This document shows, one piece after another, positions 26,008-36,392 of a stretch of DNA of 64,000 nt. The position numbers and the translations under genes are program-made. Each line of letters starts with the position of its first letter. The stretch's first letter is position 1. The notes beneath the pieces are model-generated. The model was not told the origin of the DNA. It worked only from the letters and a program-made list of their open reading frames with translations, and did no database searches. The stretch is from positions 1 through 64,000 of the forward strand of contig CAVOTD010000045.1 in assembly GCA_963698995.1 (NCBI GenBank), in the 5' to 3' direction. Source of the stretch: AP-15 sp963698995 (GTDB taxonomy: Bacteria > Pseudomonadota > Alphaproteobacteria > ATCC43930 > CGMCC-115725).

Positions 26008-27315
26008 TCAGTGTTCGAGCAGAACCTCGGCGCGGCTATCACCCGAATTCGTACCCGTCGGCGCCGCCTCGACTTGGATCTTGTCTGAGGGGATGCCGGC
26101 CTTGCTCAAGGCGGCGGCGACCGCCTGGGCACGGTCAAGAGCCGTGCGATAGCTGTTCAGCTGCTCAACCGCGCCGCTTCCCTCGCCGGCATAACCGACA
26201 ACACGAAGCTTGCCTGGGTTCTGTCGGTATATCGGCACCACCGATTCGAGCGTTTGCCGCCCGCTGTCGGTAAGGCTCGTCGAGTCGGCGCCGAACTTGA
26301 TCTCGGCAATGGGTTTGTCGACCGAGGCAGGCGGCTTCGGACCACCTTTGCCGGCGCCGGCGTCTGCCGAACGGGCAGGCGGCACAGGGGCCAACTCCGG
26401 GGTCGCCGGCGCCGGTTCAAAGCCGGCGGAGCCTTTCGCGTCCGGCAGTGGCGTAGGGGCGAGAGCCCCTCCCGCGGCCAGCCCACCCGGTAGATGGGTC
26501 GCCGTGCTGGCAACCTTCGGCGTCGGCGGCAATTGCGGCGGCGGCGGCGCGGGCTGGATCTGCTCGGGCTGCGGTGTCGCACGCGCCTGCGGGACCTCGA
26601 GACTGGACTCCATCGGCGCCGGCTCGGGCGGCTCGCCCTGTTTGCGCAAGCCTTGCCCGGGGCTCTCCCCGGGCGTCTTGCCGGCGGCGCGCGCCGAGCG
26701 GGCGCCCGCCACCGCCGCCGGCTTGCCGCCGGCAGCGCCCTCGCCGGTCGGCGCAAGCGAAGCCGCCGCCGCGGGGGACGACGCCGGTCCCAGCAGGACC
26801 GGCTTGCCGCCGCCGGCGTTTTCGGATGGAAGCGCAACAGAACGCGCCGTCGATGCGACGGAAGACGCTACCGGGCCCGGCGAGGACGGTGACGGAGCGG
26901 CAGTAGGCTCGGGCTCGGTACCCCCGCTCCCCGCGGCCGGAGCGGGCGGCGGGGGCGCGGCTGGCGCAAAGCCTGCCCGCAGCTGCTCGTTGGTGTGGCG
27001 GGCATTCGCCTGGTCGGCGATCAAACTCTGGGTCAGCTTATCGCGCTCGGCGGCCGTCATCGCCCGGACTGGCGGCGCCGGCACGGTTGCGAGATTGGGA
27101 TAATCGGCCGCCTCTCCAGCGGCCAGATTTCCCGTGTTCGGCGTGGTCTCCGGGTCGGGGTCATTCTGGCTTGCGCCGGTCAAGTCGCGCCAAGTCTCGA
27201 CCGGGTTGCACGCGGCAATACCGAGCAGCACGACGACGACGGCGAGCTGGCGTACTGCCGACCTGGTCTGTCTCCCGACAACGAGATTGGAGGACCGCAA
27301 TTCGCCGATAAGCAT
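26008..27315 (-). CDS. OmpA-like lipoprotein with long Pro/Ala-rich linker
   Basis: A start at 27315 (M-L-I-G-E-L-R-S-S) gives a signal with lipobox L-L-G-I-A-A-C, so the protein should be a lipoprotein. Next is a conserved stretch (A-E-R-D-K-L-T-Q-S-L-I-A-D), about 200 residues of low-complexity Pro/Ala/Gly-rich linker, and a C-terminal OmpA/MotB-type peptidoglycan-binding domain (I-K-F-G-A-D-S-T-S-L, L-R-V-V-G-Y-A-G-E-G, N-S-Y-R-T-A-L-D-R-A-Q-A-V). It likely links the envelope to the cell wall. It is monocistronic, with hom downstream. Confidence 0.8.
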   Translation of the reverse strand: MLIGELRSSNLVVGRQTRSAVRQLAVVVVLLGIAACNPVETWRDLTGASQNDPDPETTPNTGNLAAGEAADYPNLATVPAPPVRAMTAAERDKLTQSLIADQANARHTNEQLRAGFAPAAPPPPAPAAGSGGTEPEPTAAPSPSSPGPVASSVASTARSVALPSENAGGGKPVLLGPASSPAAAASLAPTGEGAAGGKPAAVAGARSARAAGKTPGESPGQGLRKQGEPPEPAPMESSLEVPQARATPQPEQIQPAPPPPQLPPTPKVASTATHLPGGLAAGGALAPTPLPDAKGSAGFEPAPATPELAPVPPARSADAGAGKGGPKPPASVDKPIAEIKFGADSTSLTDSGRQTLESVVPIYRQNPGKLRVVGYAGEGSGAVEQLNSYRTALDRAQAVAAALSKAGIPSDKIQVEAAPTGTNSGDSRAEVLLEH

Positions 27316-27532
27316 GCCAGCATTCCCGAAGAATTGGCCCGGCGCCCTCGCAAGCATTCGGGATCCGCTTACGAGCGACACAAATCGATCAGTGCTGATG
27401 TATTAGATCTGGACTGGCGCGTCACCACATTTATAGCGAAAACAATCGACCTGCCCTAGCCGTCAGTTGCGGCCCCGTTTTCCGGGTCCCGGCGGTGGGA
27501 GCGCAACAAGCGGCTGTCTTGAGGAAACGGTG

Positions 27533-29512
27533 ATGAACGACGCGAGCCACCAAACACCAAGCGCCGGCAACCCACGGCTCGGCAAGGACGAGGTTGCGAG
27601 CGCCACTCTCGGCAAAGCTGGTGCAGGCGCGGCAAACCCCCAAAACCGACGCAACGAGCGCGCCGCTCGCGGCAAGCCGGTGGCGGGCCGTCAGCCTGAC
27701 TCGCCCATGCATGGCGGGACCGGGACGGGAGCCGGCGTCGACCCGTTGCCCGATGCCGCCGAATCAGCGCGGCAGATGGCCGAAATCGCCCAGAAAAGCC
27801 AGCAACTCGTCGCCGAGTTCCTCAAGCGACAAGCCCCGGAGGACGGGATCGGCATGACGAACCCGCTGGCGATCGGAACCGCCTTTCTGGAGATGACGGC
27901 CCGCATGATGTCGGATCCCTCGCGGCTCGTGCAGGGGCAGCTGTCATTGTGGAGCGATTATCTGACATTGTGGCAACGCACGGCGCAGCGCTTTTTCGGC
28001 GGGCCCACCGAGCCGTTGATCGAACCGGCCCCCGGAGACCGGCGCTTTCGCGACGCGGCGTGGACCGACAATACCCTCTTCGACTTTATCAAACAGAGCT
28101 ACCTATTGAGCGCGCGCTGGATGCAGGGCGCGGTTCACGATGTCGAAGGCGTCGACCAGCGCACTGCCCGCAAGATCGATTTTTATACGCGCCAGTTCGT
28201 CGATGCGATCGCGCCTTCAAATTTCCTGATGACCAATCCCGAAGCATTGCGCGCGACGATCGAGAGCCGCGGGGAGAATCTGCTGAACGGATTGCAGAAC
28301 CTGCTGGACGACCTCGAGCGCGGCAAAGGCCGGCTGGCGATCAAGATGACCGATATGGAGGCGTTCCGGATCGGCAAAAACATCGCCGTCACCCCCGGGA
28401 AGGTGGTCTACCAGAACGACTTGATGCAGCTCATTCAGTACGACCCCACCACCGTCAACGCAAAGCGTCGGCCGCTGCTGATCATCCCGCCATGGATCAA
28501 CAAATTTTACATTCTCGACCTGCGCCCGAATAATTCCTTCATCCGCTGGGCGGTGTCGCAGGGCCATACGGTATTTGTGATATCGTGGGTCAACCCCGAC
28601 GAGAGGCTCGCCGCCAAGGAGTTCACCGATTATATGCTAGAAGGCCCGCTGGCTGCGCTCGACGCGATTGAAGCGGCGACCGGCGAGCGCGACGCCAATG
28701 TAATCGGCTATTGCCTCGGCGGCACCCTGCTCGCCAGCACCCTCGCCTTTATGGCGGTCAAGCGCGACAATCGGATCAAGAGCGCGACCTACCTCGTGAC
28801 GATGGTGGACTTTGCCGAGGCCGGCGAACTCGCCGTGTTCATCGACGAGGAGCAGCTCAGCGCGCTCGAGGAGCGCATGAGCGCCAAGGGCTATCTCGAA
28901 GGCCGCGACATGGCGACGACCTTCAACATGCTGCGCGCCAACGACCTGATCTGGTCCTTTGTCGTCAACAATTATCTGCTTGGCAAGTCACCCTTTCCGT
29001 TCGACCTGTTGTATTGGAACGCCGATTCGACGCGCATGCCGGCGGCGATGCATGGTTTTTATCTGCGCAACATGTACCAGGAGAATTTGCTGGTGAAACC
29101 CGGCGGCATCAGCCTCGATGGCGTGCCAATTGATCTGCGCAAGATCACGACGCCGTCCTTTCTGCTGTCGACCCGCGAAGACCATATCGCGCCCTGGCGG
29201 TCGACCTATGCCGCGACCCAACTCTATAAGGGGCCGGTCAAATTCGTGCTGTCCGCTTCCGGCCACATCGCTGGGGTGGTCAATCCGCCGGGCGGCAAAT
29301 ACGGCCACTGGGAGAACGATAGCAATCCGCCGACAGCGGAGGAATGGCTCGCCACAGCGACCGCTCGCCCCGATTCCTGGTGGCCATCTTGGGAACATTG
29401 GGTTTCGCACTACGCCGACGGCGAAGTGCCGGCACGGCACCCGGGTGACGGCAAGCTGAAGCCGATCGAGGACGCACCCGGATCTTATGTCAAGGTCCGG
29501 GCCGCGGATTGA
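27533..29512 (+). CDS. phaC: Class I poly(3-hydroxyalkanoate) synthase
   Basis: The 659-residue enzyme polymerises hydroxyacyl-CoA into PHA on granules. ATG 27533 follows GAGGAAACG. About 90 N-terminal residues are variable (Ala/Gly/Arg-rich), followed by the PhaC N-terminal domain and an alpha/beta hydrolase core. The lipase-like box G-Y-C-L-G-G has the catalytic Cys at about residue 394; the catalytic Asp lies in R-E-D-H-I-A-P-W and the His in S-G-H-I-A-G-V-V-N-P-P. Length over 600 and no PhaE/PhaR partner indicate class I. It is convergent with ppc, only 11 bases away. Confidence 0.95.
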   Translation: MNDASHQTPSAGNPRLGKDEVASATLGKAGAGAANPQNRRNERAARGKPVAGRQPDSPMHGGTGTGAGVDPLPDAAESARQMAEIAQKSQQLVAEFLKRQAPEDGIGMTNPLAIGTAFLEMTARMMSDPSRLVQGQLSLWSDYLTLWQRTAQRFFGGPTEPLIEPAPGDRRFRDAAWTDNTLFDFIKQSYLLSARWMQGAVHDVEGVDQRTARKIDFYTRQFVDAIAPSNFLMTNPEALRATIESRGENLLNGLQNLLDDLERGKGRLAIKMTDMEAFRIGKNIAVTPGKVVYQNDLMQLIQYDPTTVNAKRRPLLIIPPWINKFYILDLRPNNSFIRWAVSQGHTVFVISWVNPDERLAAKEFTDYMLEGPLAALDAIEAATGERDANVIGYCLGGTLLASTLAFMAVKRDNRIKSATYLVTMVDFAEAGELAVFIDEEQLSALEERMSAKGYLEGRDMATTFNMLRANDLIWSFVVNNYLLGKSPFPFDLLYWNADSTRMPAAMHGFYLRNMYQENLLVKPGGISLDGVPIDLRKITTPSFLLSTREDHIAPWRSTYAATQLYKGPVKFVLSASGHIAGVVNPPGGKYGHWENDSNPPTAEEWLATATARPDSWWPSWEHWVSHYADGEVPARHPGDGKLKPIEDAPGSYVKVRAAD

Positions 29513-29523
29513 GGTGGCGACCA

Positions 29524-32301
29524 CTACCCACTATTGCGCAATCCCGCCGCGATGCCGTTGATCGTCAGGTGGATCCCAATAACGACATCGTCGTCGGTGT
29601 CGCCGGCGCGGTAACGTTTCAACAGCTCGATCTGCATGTGATTGAGCGGATCGAGATAGGGAAAGCGGTTACGGATCGAGCGCGCCAGCAGTGGGTTGCT
29701 TTCGAGCAAGCTCTCCTGGCCCATGATCGTCAGCAATGCGTCGACGACACTCTGCCATTCCGCTCGCAACTGGGAAAAGATGCGGTCGCGCAGCGCGATA
29801 TCGGAGACCAGCTCGGCATAGCGCGAGGCGATCGCGATATCGCTCTTTGCCAGCACCATGTCCATATTCGACAGCAGCATCTGAAAGAACGGCCAGTCGC
29901 GGTACATCACCTGCAGCGTCGCCATGCCGCCTTGAGGCTGCGCTTCGAGCCAGGCTTTGACCGCGCTGCCGAAACCGTACCAGCCGGGCAGCATCAGCCG
30001 GCATTGCGCCCAGCTGAAAACCCAGGGGATGGCGCGCAAATCCTCGATTTGCGCTGACTCTTTCCGCGCCGACGGACGGCTGCCGATATTGAGATTGGCG
30101 ATCTCGCCAACCACCGTCGACTCGCGAAAGAAACGGTCGAAACCGTCGGTTTCGTAGACCAGGGCGCGATAGGCGCGATAGGCCGCGGCGGAGAGATATT
30201 CGATTGCCGCCAAATGCTCGGGGCGCGGCTCACCGGTCTCCGGCTGCAGCAAGGTCGCCTCGAATGTTGCCGCGGCGAGGATCTCGAGGTTGCGCCGGCC
30301 GAGCTCAGGGCTCGAGTATTTGCTGGCGATGACTTCGCCCTGTTCGGTAATGCGAATGGCGCCCTGAACGGCGCCGACCGGCTGAGCAAGGATCGCCTGG
30401 TAGCTCGGCCCGCCGCCCCGTCCGACCGAGCCACCGCGGCCATGGAACAGACGCAACCCGACGCCATGTCGCCGGAATACCTCGACGAGCGCAATCTCGG
30501 CTTTGTAGAGCTCCCAACCCGAGGTCAGGAACCCGCCATCCTTGTTGCTGTCGGAATAGCCCAGCATGACCTCCTGCACGCCGCCGCGGCTTTCGAGCAG
30601 ACGCAGGTACTCGGGCAGATCCAGCAACCGATCCATCACATCGCCGCAATTGCGCAGATCCTCGATGGTTTCGAACAGCGGCACGATATCGAGGTCGAGC
30701 TCTCCCGAGCGCGGCCGCAGCAGACCCGCTTCTTTCAGCAGCACGGCGGTTTCGAGAATATCGGAGACGCCGGTGGTCTTGGAGATCACATAATGCGGCA
30801 CCGCAGCCCGCCCATAGCAGCGATGCGCTTCGCCGGTCGCCCGCAAGATCGCGAGCTCGCTGGCGGTCTCGTCCGAATAGGAGAGAAAAGCCGAGGACAG
30901 CGGACGGGCAGTGGCCAGCTCCGCCAGCAGCAGGCGGATGCGCTCCGGTTCGGCAAGCGCGGCGTAATTGAGATCCGGCTGCACGAGACCAAGCATCTCA
31001 GCGATCGCGCGCTCATGCACATCCGAGTTCTGGCGCAGATCGAGGGCAGCGAGGTGAAACCCGAAGGTGTCAATGGCGCGACGCAAATTCCGCAGGCGAC
31101 CCTTGGCCAGGATCGCAGAGCCGTGGGCGACCAATGAATTGTCGAGGATTGCGAGATCGGCGAGTACTTCGCGGCAATCGCCGTAAGGCGACGGGTCGCC
31201 GGCAGGCGCGGCTTCGCGCTGATCGAGCACCCGCTGCGTCGCCGCCAGCCGCGCAGAGATCCCCGCAATCGCCCGCCGATATGGCTCGTCCCGCCGATGG
31301 GCGGAACGGTCGGGCGAGCGCGCCGCGAGCCCGTCCAGCGGCTCCGAGATGCCGACCAGCCGGCTGTCGAGCGACAGCTCGCCACCGAGCAGGTGCAGCT
31401 CGTCGAGATAATATTTGAGGGCAAGGTCGGACTGCGCCTGCAGTGCCGTGCGCAGGACGTCCTCGGTGACAAACGGGTTGCCGTCACGGTCGCCGCCGAT
31501 CCAGCTGCCCATGCGCAGAAAAGAGGGGAGCCTGCCCGCGGGCGCCAAGCCGGCGCCAGCCAGTTCCTCTTCGAGGTCGGCATAAAAACGCGGCAACTCG
31601 GATAGAAAAGTATCATCGTAATAGGAAAGGCCGTTGGCCACCTCATCGATCACGCGCAGCCGCGTTCGGCGCAACAGATTGGTCTGCCACAAGGTCAGCA
31701 CCGCGCGGCGCAGCGCCGCCTCGTTGGCCGCGAGCTCGGCCGCGGTCAGCGGAAGGCGGTCGCGGTCTGCCAACAGGCCGGCTATTTCCTTTTCTCGATC
31801 GATCGTACTGCGGCGCCGCACCTCGGTCGGGTGCGCGGTCAACACCGGCACGACCATCGCAGTCGCGAAGAACGCGCGGATGCGCGCGGCCGGGATCCCC
31901 GCCTGGCAGGCGCGGGCGAGCGCATATGCCATCGTGCCTTCGCGCGGCGACGACGCGGTCAAGGCGTGGGCACGGGTGCGGCGGATGTGATGCTGGTCTT
32001 CGGCAATGTTGGCGAGATGCGAAAAAAAGCCGAAGGCGCGAATGATCTGGAGCGCCTCGGTCGGCGATAGGCCATTCAAGGTCCGTTCGAGATCGCGCCG
32101 GGCTGCGACGTCTTCGTCGCGACGGAAGCGGACGGAGTTTTGGCGAATATGCTCGACCGTATCGAAGACGGCGTCACCGCTCTGCTCGCGCACAGTGTCG
32201 CCGAGGATCCTGCCGAGCAGCCGAATATCGTCGCGCAGCGGCAGGTCTTTGTCCTCGCTGTCGCTTGGCTGGAGTTTTGGCACGCTTCGAGCTCCCACCA
32301 A
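29524..32301 (-). CDS. ppc: Phosphoenolpyruvate carboxylase
   Basis: This 925-residue enzyme adds bicarbonate to PEP to give oxaloacetate, feeding the TCA cycle. V-L-T-A-H-P-T-E-V-R-R-R-S holds the catalytic His, and G-Y-S-D-S-N-K-D-G-G and F-H-G-R-G-G-S-V-G-R-G-G form the active-site loops. The C-terminus ends correctly in the family's N-G-I-A-A-G-L-R-N-(S/T)-G. The full 2.8 kb frame is uninterrupted, in contrast to the gene at 32449. Confidence 0.95.
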   Translation of the reverse strand: MVGARSVPKLQPSDSEDKDLPLRDDIRLLGRILGDTVREQSGDAVFDTVEHIRQNSVRFRRDEDVAARRDLERTLNGLSPTEALQIIRAFGFFSHLANIAEDQHHIRRTRAHALTASSPREGTMAYALARACQAGIPAARIRAFFATAMVVPVLTAHPTEVRRRSTIDREKEIAGLLADRDRLPLTAAELAANEAALRRAVLTLWQTNLLRRTRLRVIDEVANGLSYYDDTFLSELPRFYADLEEELAGAGLAPAGRLPSFLRMGSWIGGDRDGNPFVTEDVLRTALQAQSDLALKYYLDELHLLGGELSLDSRLVGISEPLDGLAARSPDRSAHRRDEPYRRAIAGISARLAATQRVLDQREAAPAGDPSPYGDCREVLADLAILDNSLVAHGSAILAKGRLRNLRRAIDTFGFHLAALDLRQNSDVHERAIAEMLGLVQPDLNYAALAEPERIRLLLAELATARPLSSAFLSYSDETASELAILRATGEAHRCYGRAAVPHYVISKTTGVSDILETAVLLKEAGLLRPRSGELDLDIVPLFETIEDLRNCGDVMDRLLDLPEYLRLLESRGGVQEVMLGYSDSNKDGGFLTSGWELYKAEIALVEVFRRHGVGLRLFHGRGGSVGRGGGPSYQAILAQPVGAVQGAIRITEQGEVIASKYSSPELGRRNLEILAAATFEATLLQPETGEPRPEHLAAIEYLSAAAYRAYRALVYETDGFDRFFRESTVVGEIANLNIGSRPSARKESAQIEDLRAIPWVFSWAQCRLMLPGWYGFGSAVKAWLEAQPQGGMATLQVMYRDWPFFQMLLSNMDMVLAKSDIAIASRYAELVSDIALRDRIFSQLRAEWQSVVDALLTIMGQESLLESNPLLARSIRNRFPYLDPLNHMQIELLKRYRAGDTDDDVVIGIHLTINGIAAGLRNSG

Positions 32302-32448
32302 AATCCTGGATAGACACGGTAGCCGTACTGCAGGAAGTGTGCCTTATGCAAAGCAGCAAGCGCCTCCGGGCCGGAGCCGGCCTTTATTGGTTGCGCCGCC
32401 TACGCCGGCGCTGAAGAATGAAACTCCCGTACCGATCGGAGAATGCCG

Positions 32449-34501
32449 ATGGCCATCGCCGAACGCGCGAGCGTCTGCACCTTCGATTGTCCCGGACACC
32501 TGCAGCCTGACGCGTCGGCGTCGATGACGGCCGGATCGTCAAGGTGCGCGGCTCGGATGCGGTGCCCTACACGGCGGGGGTCATCTGCAACAAGGTCGCG
32601 CGCGACATGGGCGACTTCGTGCACGGACCGCAGCGCCTGCTCCATCCGCTGCGCCGCATCGGACCGAAGGGTTCCGGGCAGTTCGAGCGGATCTCGTGGG
32701 ACGCGGCGCTGGACGAGATCCATCAGCGGGTCAGCGACGATCATCGCGCCGGTGGGGAGCCGCAGGCGGTGATGCCGCTGAACTATGCCGGCCCGCACGG
32801 CTTCCTCGCCGGCGACAGCATGTCCTCGCGTTTCTTCAACCGGCTGGGCGCCACCCAGCTCTACCGGCGGGCCCTGTGCGGCGGGGTGCGCAGCGAGGCC
32901 TGGGCCGGAACCTATGGCGCCGTACCCGGCTGCCCGCCCGAATTCGCCGAGCACGCCGCGCTCAACGTCGTCTGGGGCAACAACGCGACCGTCGCCAATC
33001 TGCACCTCGTCCGCAGCATCAGCCACGCCAGGCGACAAGGGCGGCAGGCTGGTGGTCGTCGACCCGCTGCGCACCAAGATCGCCGCAGCAGGCGGATCTG
33101 CATCTGCAACTGCTGCCCGGCACCGACATGCTGCTCGCCTGGTCCGTCGCCGCGGAGCTCGAGCGGTCGGGGTCGCTGGACGACGCCTTCATCGCCGCGA
33201 ACGTGCTCGGCGCCGAGGAGTTCATGGCGCGGGCGCGCGCAATGGCCGGCGGCGCGGGCGGCCGAGGCCTGCGGCGTGCACGAGAGCGCAGATCCCGACC
33301 TTCGCGCGCTGGCTGGCCGAGGCCGAGCCGCTCGTGCTGGCGCCCGGCAACGGGCTCGAACGCGGCCGCAACGGCGGCAGCGGCATCAGGGCCGCGATCG
33401 CGCTGCCGGCGTTGCTCGGCAAGCTCGGCCAGGGCAGCGGCATCGTGCTCGGCGCCGGCAACGCCTTCCCCAAGACGCCGGCCAAGCTGCAGCGGCCGGA
33501 TCTGATGCCCGGCCGGCACCCGCACGCTCAACATCAACGATATCGGCCGGCATCTTGCCGAGGACGACATCGACCCGCCGCTGCGCGCGTTGTTCATCTA
33601 CAACCACAATCCGATCGTCGTGCATCCCGACCAGAACCGGATGCGCCGCGGGCTCGCCCGCGACGGACGTGTTCGCCGTCGGCATCGAGCTGACGATGAC
33701 CGAGAGCATGACGCATTGCGACGTGGTGCTGCCGGCGGCGACCCATTTCGAATACGCCGATCTCTATCCGTCCTACGGCCATCACTGGCTGCAGCGCGCC
33801 GAGGCGGTGATCCCGCCGCTCGGCGAGTCGCTGCCGAACACCGAGATCTTCCGCCGCCTCGCCGCGCGCTTCGGCTTCGACGAACCGTGCTTCCGGGCGA
33901 GCGACGAAGAGCTGATGGACGAGGCCGTCGATCCGGCCGATCCCCGGCTGGCGGGCCTCCGGCCGAGCCGGATCCCGACCCGCAAGGCATTGCAGATGAC
34001 GGGGCCGGACGGCAAGCCGATGGTGCTGTTCGACAACATCTTTCCGGCGACGCCGTCGGGCAAGATCGAGCTCAAATCCGAGACATTGGCCGAGCGGTGG
34101 GGCGCCGCGGCGGTGCTGCCGGATTGGCAGCGAGCGCGACGCTTCGTACCCGCTGATGCTGATTTCGCCGTCTTCCGACAAGCGCATCTCCTCGACCCTG
34201 GGCGGCCTCGCCGGCTCGTCGCGCGGCGCCGCCGCTGCTGATGAACCCGGCGGATGCGGCACGACGCGATCTGCCGCACGGCATCGAGGTGCGGGTGTGG
34301 AACGACCGCGGCGACGTCATCCTGCCGCTCGAGATCACCGACGACGTGCCGCCCGGGGTCGTCGCCAGCGAGAAGGGCGCATGGCTGTCGACGAGCCGCA
34401 CCGGGCAGACGATCTCGGCTCTCGTCTCGGCCGATCTCCGGGCCGATCTCGCCGAGGGCGCCTGCTTCAACGACACCCCGGTCGAGGTCAGCCGCGCTTG
34501 A
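32449..34501 (+). pseudogene. Molybdopterin-dependent oxidoreductase, about ten frame breaks
   Basis: The reassembled protein (about 680 residues) has an N-terminal [4Fe-4S] cysteine motif (C-T-F-D-C-P-D-T-C-S, then V-I-C-N-K-V-A), R-I-S-W-D-A-A-L-D-E-I, V-V-W-G-N-N-A-T-V, then P-G-N-G-L-E-R-G-R-N-G-G-S, L-F-I-Y-N-H-N-P-I-V-V and a C-terminal molybdopterin-guanine-dinucleotide domain (E-V-R-V-W-N-D-R-G-D-V, F-N-D-T-P-V-E-V). Frame changes fall near 32500, 32525, 33030, 33085, 33255, 33285, 33515, 33665, 34145 and 34235. Between breaks the protein is well conserved and free of stops. Family members reduce or oxidise small substrates; this one's substrate is unknown. Confidence 0.75.
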
Positions 34502-34505
34502 AGCA

Positions 34506-34760
34506 GCGGGGTCAGCGCAGCGCTCCGGCCAGTGCGACACGACCGCCGGCGCCCCGGGCGCCCGTGAGCTCGCTGCGCGGATTTCGGATACGTGGATCGC
34601 CTTCGCCCGCAACGGCAGCCCTAATAATCCCGCAATCCCGGCTTGGCCCGCCTATACGAATGCGGACCGCACAACGATGATCCTCGACACCACTTGCCGT
34701 GTCGCCCACGACCCCGACCGCGAGGCCCGCCTCCTGTGGACCCGCGTCGTCCAGGATTAG
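34506..34760 (+). pseudogene. Carboxylesterase/lipase type B, C-terminal fragment
   Basis: The frame ending at 34760 reads L-A-A-R-I-S-D-T-W-I-A-F-A-R-N-G, then W-P-A-Y-T-N-A-D-R-T-T-M-I-L-D, the usual C-terminal end of para-nitrobenzyl-esterase-like carboxylesterases. The catalytic Ser and Glu and the rest of the enzyme (about 400 residues) are absent. It directly abuts the end of the molybdopterin oxidoreductase pseudogene, so a deletion or rearrangement joined the two. Confidence 0.7.
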
Positions 34761-34858
34761 GCCGAGAGACAAACGCGCACCGTCGTCGATCCCGTTTTGG
34801 ACTGGCTACAACCATTCATTGAAGCGCCGCCTACCCGTTTGCGCTTTCTGCAGCGAAA

Positions 34859-34981
34859 TCAGCAGCGAATCACCCGCGTTGGTTGCAGTCGTTCAACGGC
34901 CCGCTCAAGATCGCTGGACTGGCCCTGCCGAAGCGCACGCACCCCCTGTTCCGCCTGTTTTATCAGGTCGAGATCAGGCAT
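34859..34981 (-). CDS. Short repeated open frame, second copy
   Basis: This 40-codon frame starts at ATG 34979-34981 and shares its first 39 bases exactly with the frame at 11154. After residue 13 it continues V-R-A-L-R-Q-G-Q-S-S-D-L-E-R-A-V-E and ends at TGA. GGTG sits just before the ATG. Whether it is a small gene or the truncated 5' end of a repeated gene cannot be decided here; both copies lie in decayed DNA. Confidence 0.4.
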   Translation of the reverse strand: MPDLDLIKQAEQGVRALRQGQSSDLERAVERLQPTRVIRC

Positions 34982-36392
34982 CACCAAATTCCCTCATCGA
35001 AAATCCCTAACCCGCTCACAGCTGCTGACGCCCGCGACAGTACAACGAGACTGTGGCAATTGCGGGGTTGTTACGTAGAAATTGCTGGATTGCCGGCAGC
35101 GTTCGGGTAGGCCGACACGCCGTGTTCGATGCGGGCCGGCGAGAATGTACTTTGTTTTTGGTTACTAGCGGTGTGCGCAGTGCTGGTTACTCGCCCTCTA
35201 CGGTCGGCATCACGAAGCCATTGCAAGATGCAAAGAGGCGCGATCACTGCAACAGACTGAGCACGCAAAACGACAGCTCGATTGGGGAGACGCTGCTCGA
35301 CTCCGTTGAATATGAAGATCGTTGGTGAGCCTGTCGGCCGCTCTCGACCTCAAACCGGACGCTTGATCTACTGGCGCTTGGTGCCAGGATCGGAAATCGA
35401 TGAGACGCATCACCAGCTGGTCAAACCCAGCGGCTAGCGGGATCACCGATGCGGCCGCGCCCGATCCGGGTGCGATCAACGATCGTTCAATCAGCTATTT
35501 GCCAACAAAGGCGCCCGAGACCGTGTCATTGCCGATTCCGGCTTGCTATAGCCTCAGCTTTCCTCGCCACATGTTTCGTCGCTTACACATGTAAGATTTT
35601 CAGAATCCAGGCCAAACAATCCGTTCGCCGAAGAGTTCGTCGATAAACTTGGCAAAATCGGCTACCTGCGCCGCGGTAGGATGGTCGGCTCGCCGGCTTC
35701 GAGGATTATTTTAGACGCCTTTCTCAACAGCGTTCCTGCCTGATCGCGAAGCGACACCGACCTCGCGCTGGGTGAACACCAGTGTCATCGCCTCAATACG
35801 CCCCTAAAGGCGTGGAGCGCGCAAACGACGTTGCTGGCCTGGTGCTCGACACGTGGCTCATCCTCGATATGATCATGCGATTGACCCGCGTTGCGCAACG
35901 ATGCGCTGCCGCGCCAAGCCTGGTCGCCAAGCTCGTGCCCGAGCTGCGCGCCGCGCTCGCCTTGAGGAGTGCCTTGGAGTGGGAGGAGATGTTTGGTGGG
36001 AGCCTCCCTTGTGCGGCAGCAGCGCGGAGGATCGAGAAAATGTTTGACCATCCGCAGGTTCTTGCCGAAGACCTGGTGACGACGCTCAGCCATCCGGTCG
36101 TAGGCCACTAGCGGACAATGACAAAGCCGATCCACCGCCGACACTCCGGGCCGGCGCCGATATTAGCGCCGATCTTCAGCCGACACGGCGATGAAATCCT
36201 AGCGGGGCAAGGATATTTGGAAGCAGAAGTTACAGCCCTACGAGTGTTTGGTAAAAAACCGCTCGCTTCGAGCACAAGTCGACCGTTGAATTTTTCCCCA
36301 CAGGCAACGGGCGCACGCGCCCTGGGGGCTCGCTCGAAACGGACGATCGATTCCAAATGTTCCAAAGTTGGATCGAAAGTAGAGGTCACACC
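34982..36392. other. 1.4 kb with little recognisable content
   Basis: No gene is firmly supported. A scrap at about 35624-35670 (E-F-V-D-K-L-G-K-I-G-Y) resembles the C-terminus of alphaproteobacterial Crp/Fnr regulators, and a possible small gene lies at 35782-36111. The rest has short overlapping frames only. GC is lower than in the flanking operons. Confidence 0.4.
35782..36111 (+). CDS. Possible hypothetical protein, 109 residues
   Basis: The open frame gives a helix-rich product (L-V-L-D-T-W-L-I-L-D-M-I-M-R-L, then L-R-A-A-L-A-L-R-S-A-L-E-W-E-E-M-F). No good ribosome binding site or known motif is seen, and a minus-strand frame of similar length overlaps it fully. It is given low confidence because composition alone supports it. 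Confidence 0.25.
   Translation: MSSPQYAPKGVERANDVAGLVLDTWLILDMIMRLTRVAQRCAAAPSLVAKLVPELRAALALRSALEWEEMFGGSLPCAAAARRIEKMFDHPQVLAEDLVTTLSHPVVGH

Noticed and set aside
35785..36144. Minus-strand 119-codon frame
   Set aside because: It is fully antisense to another frame of similar quality. Neither has a motif; the plus-strand one has slightly more protein-like composition.
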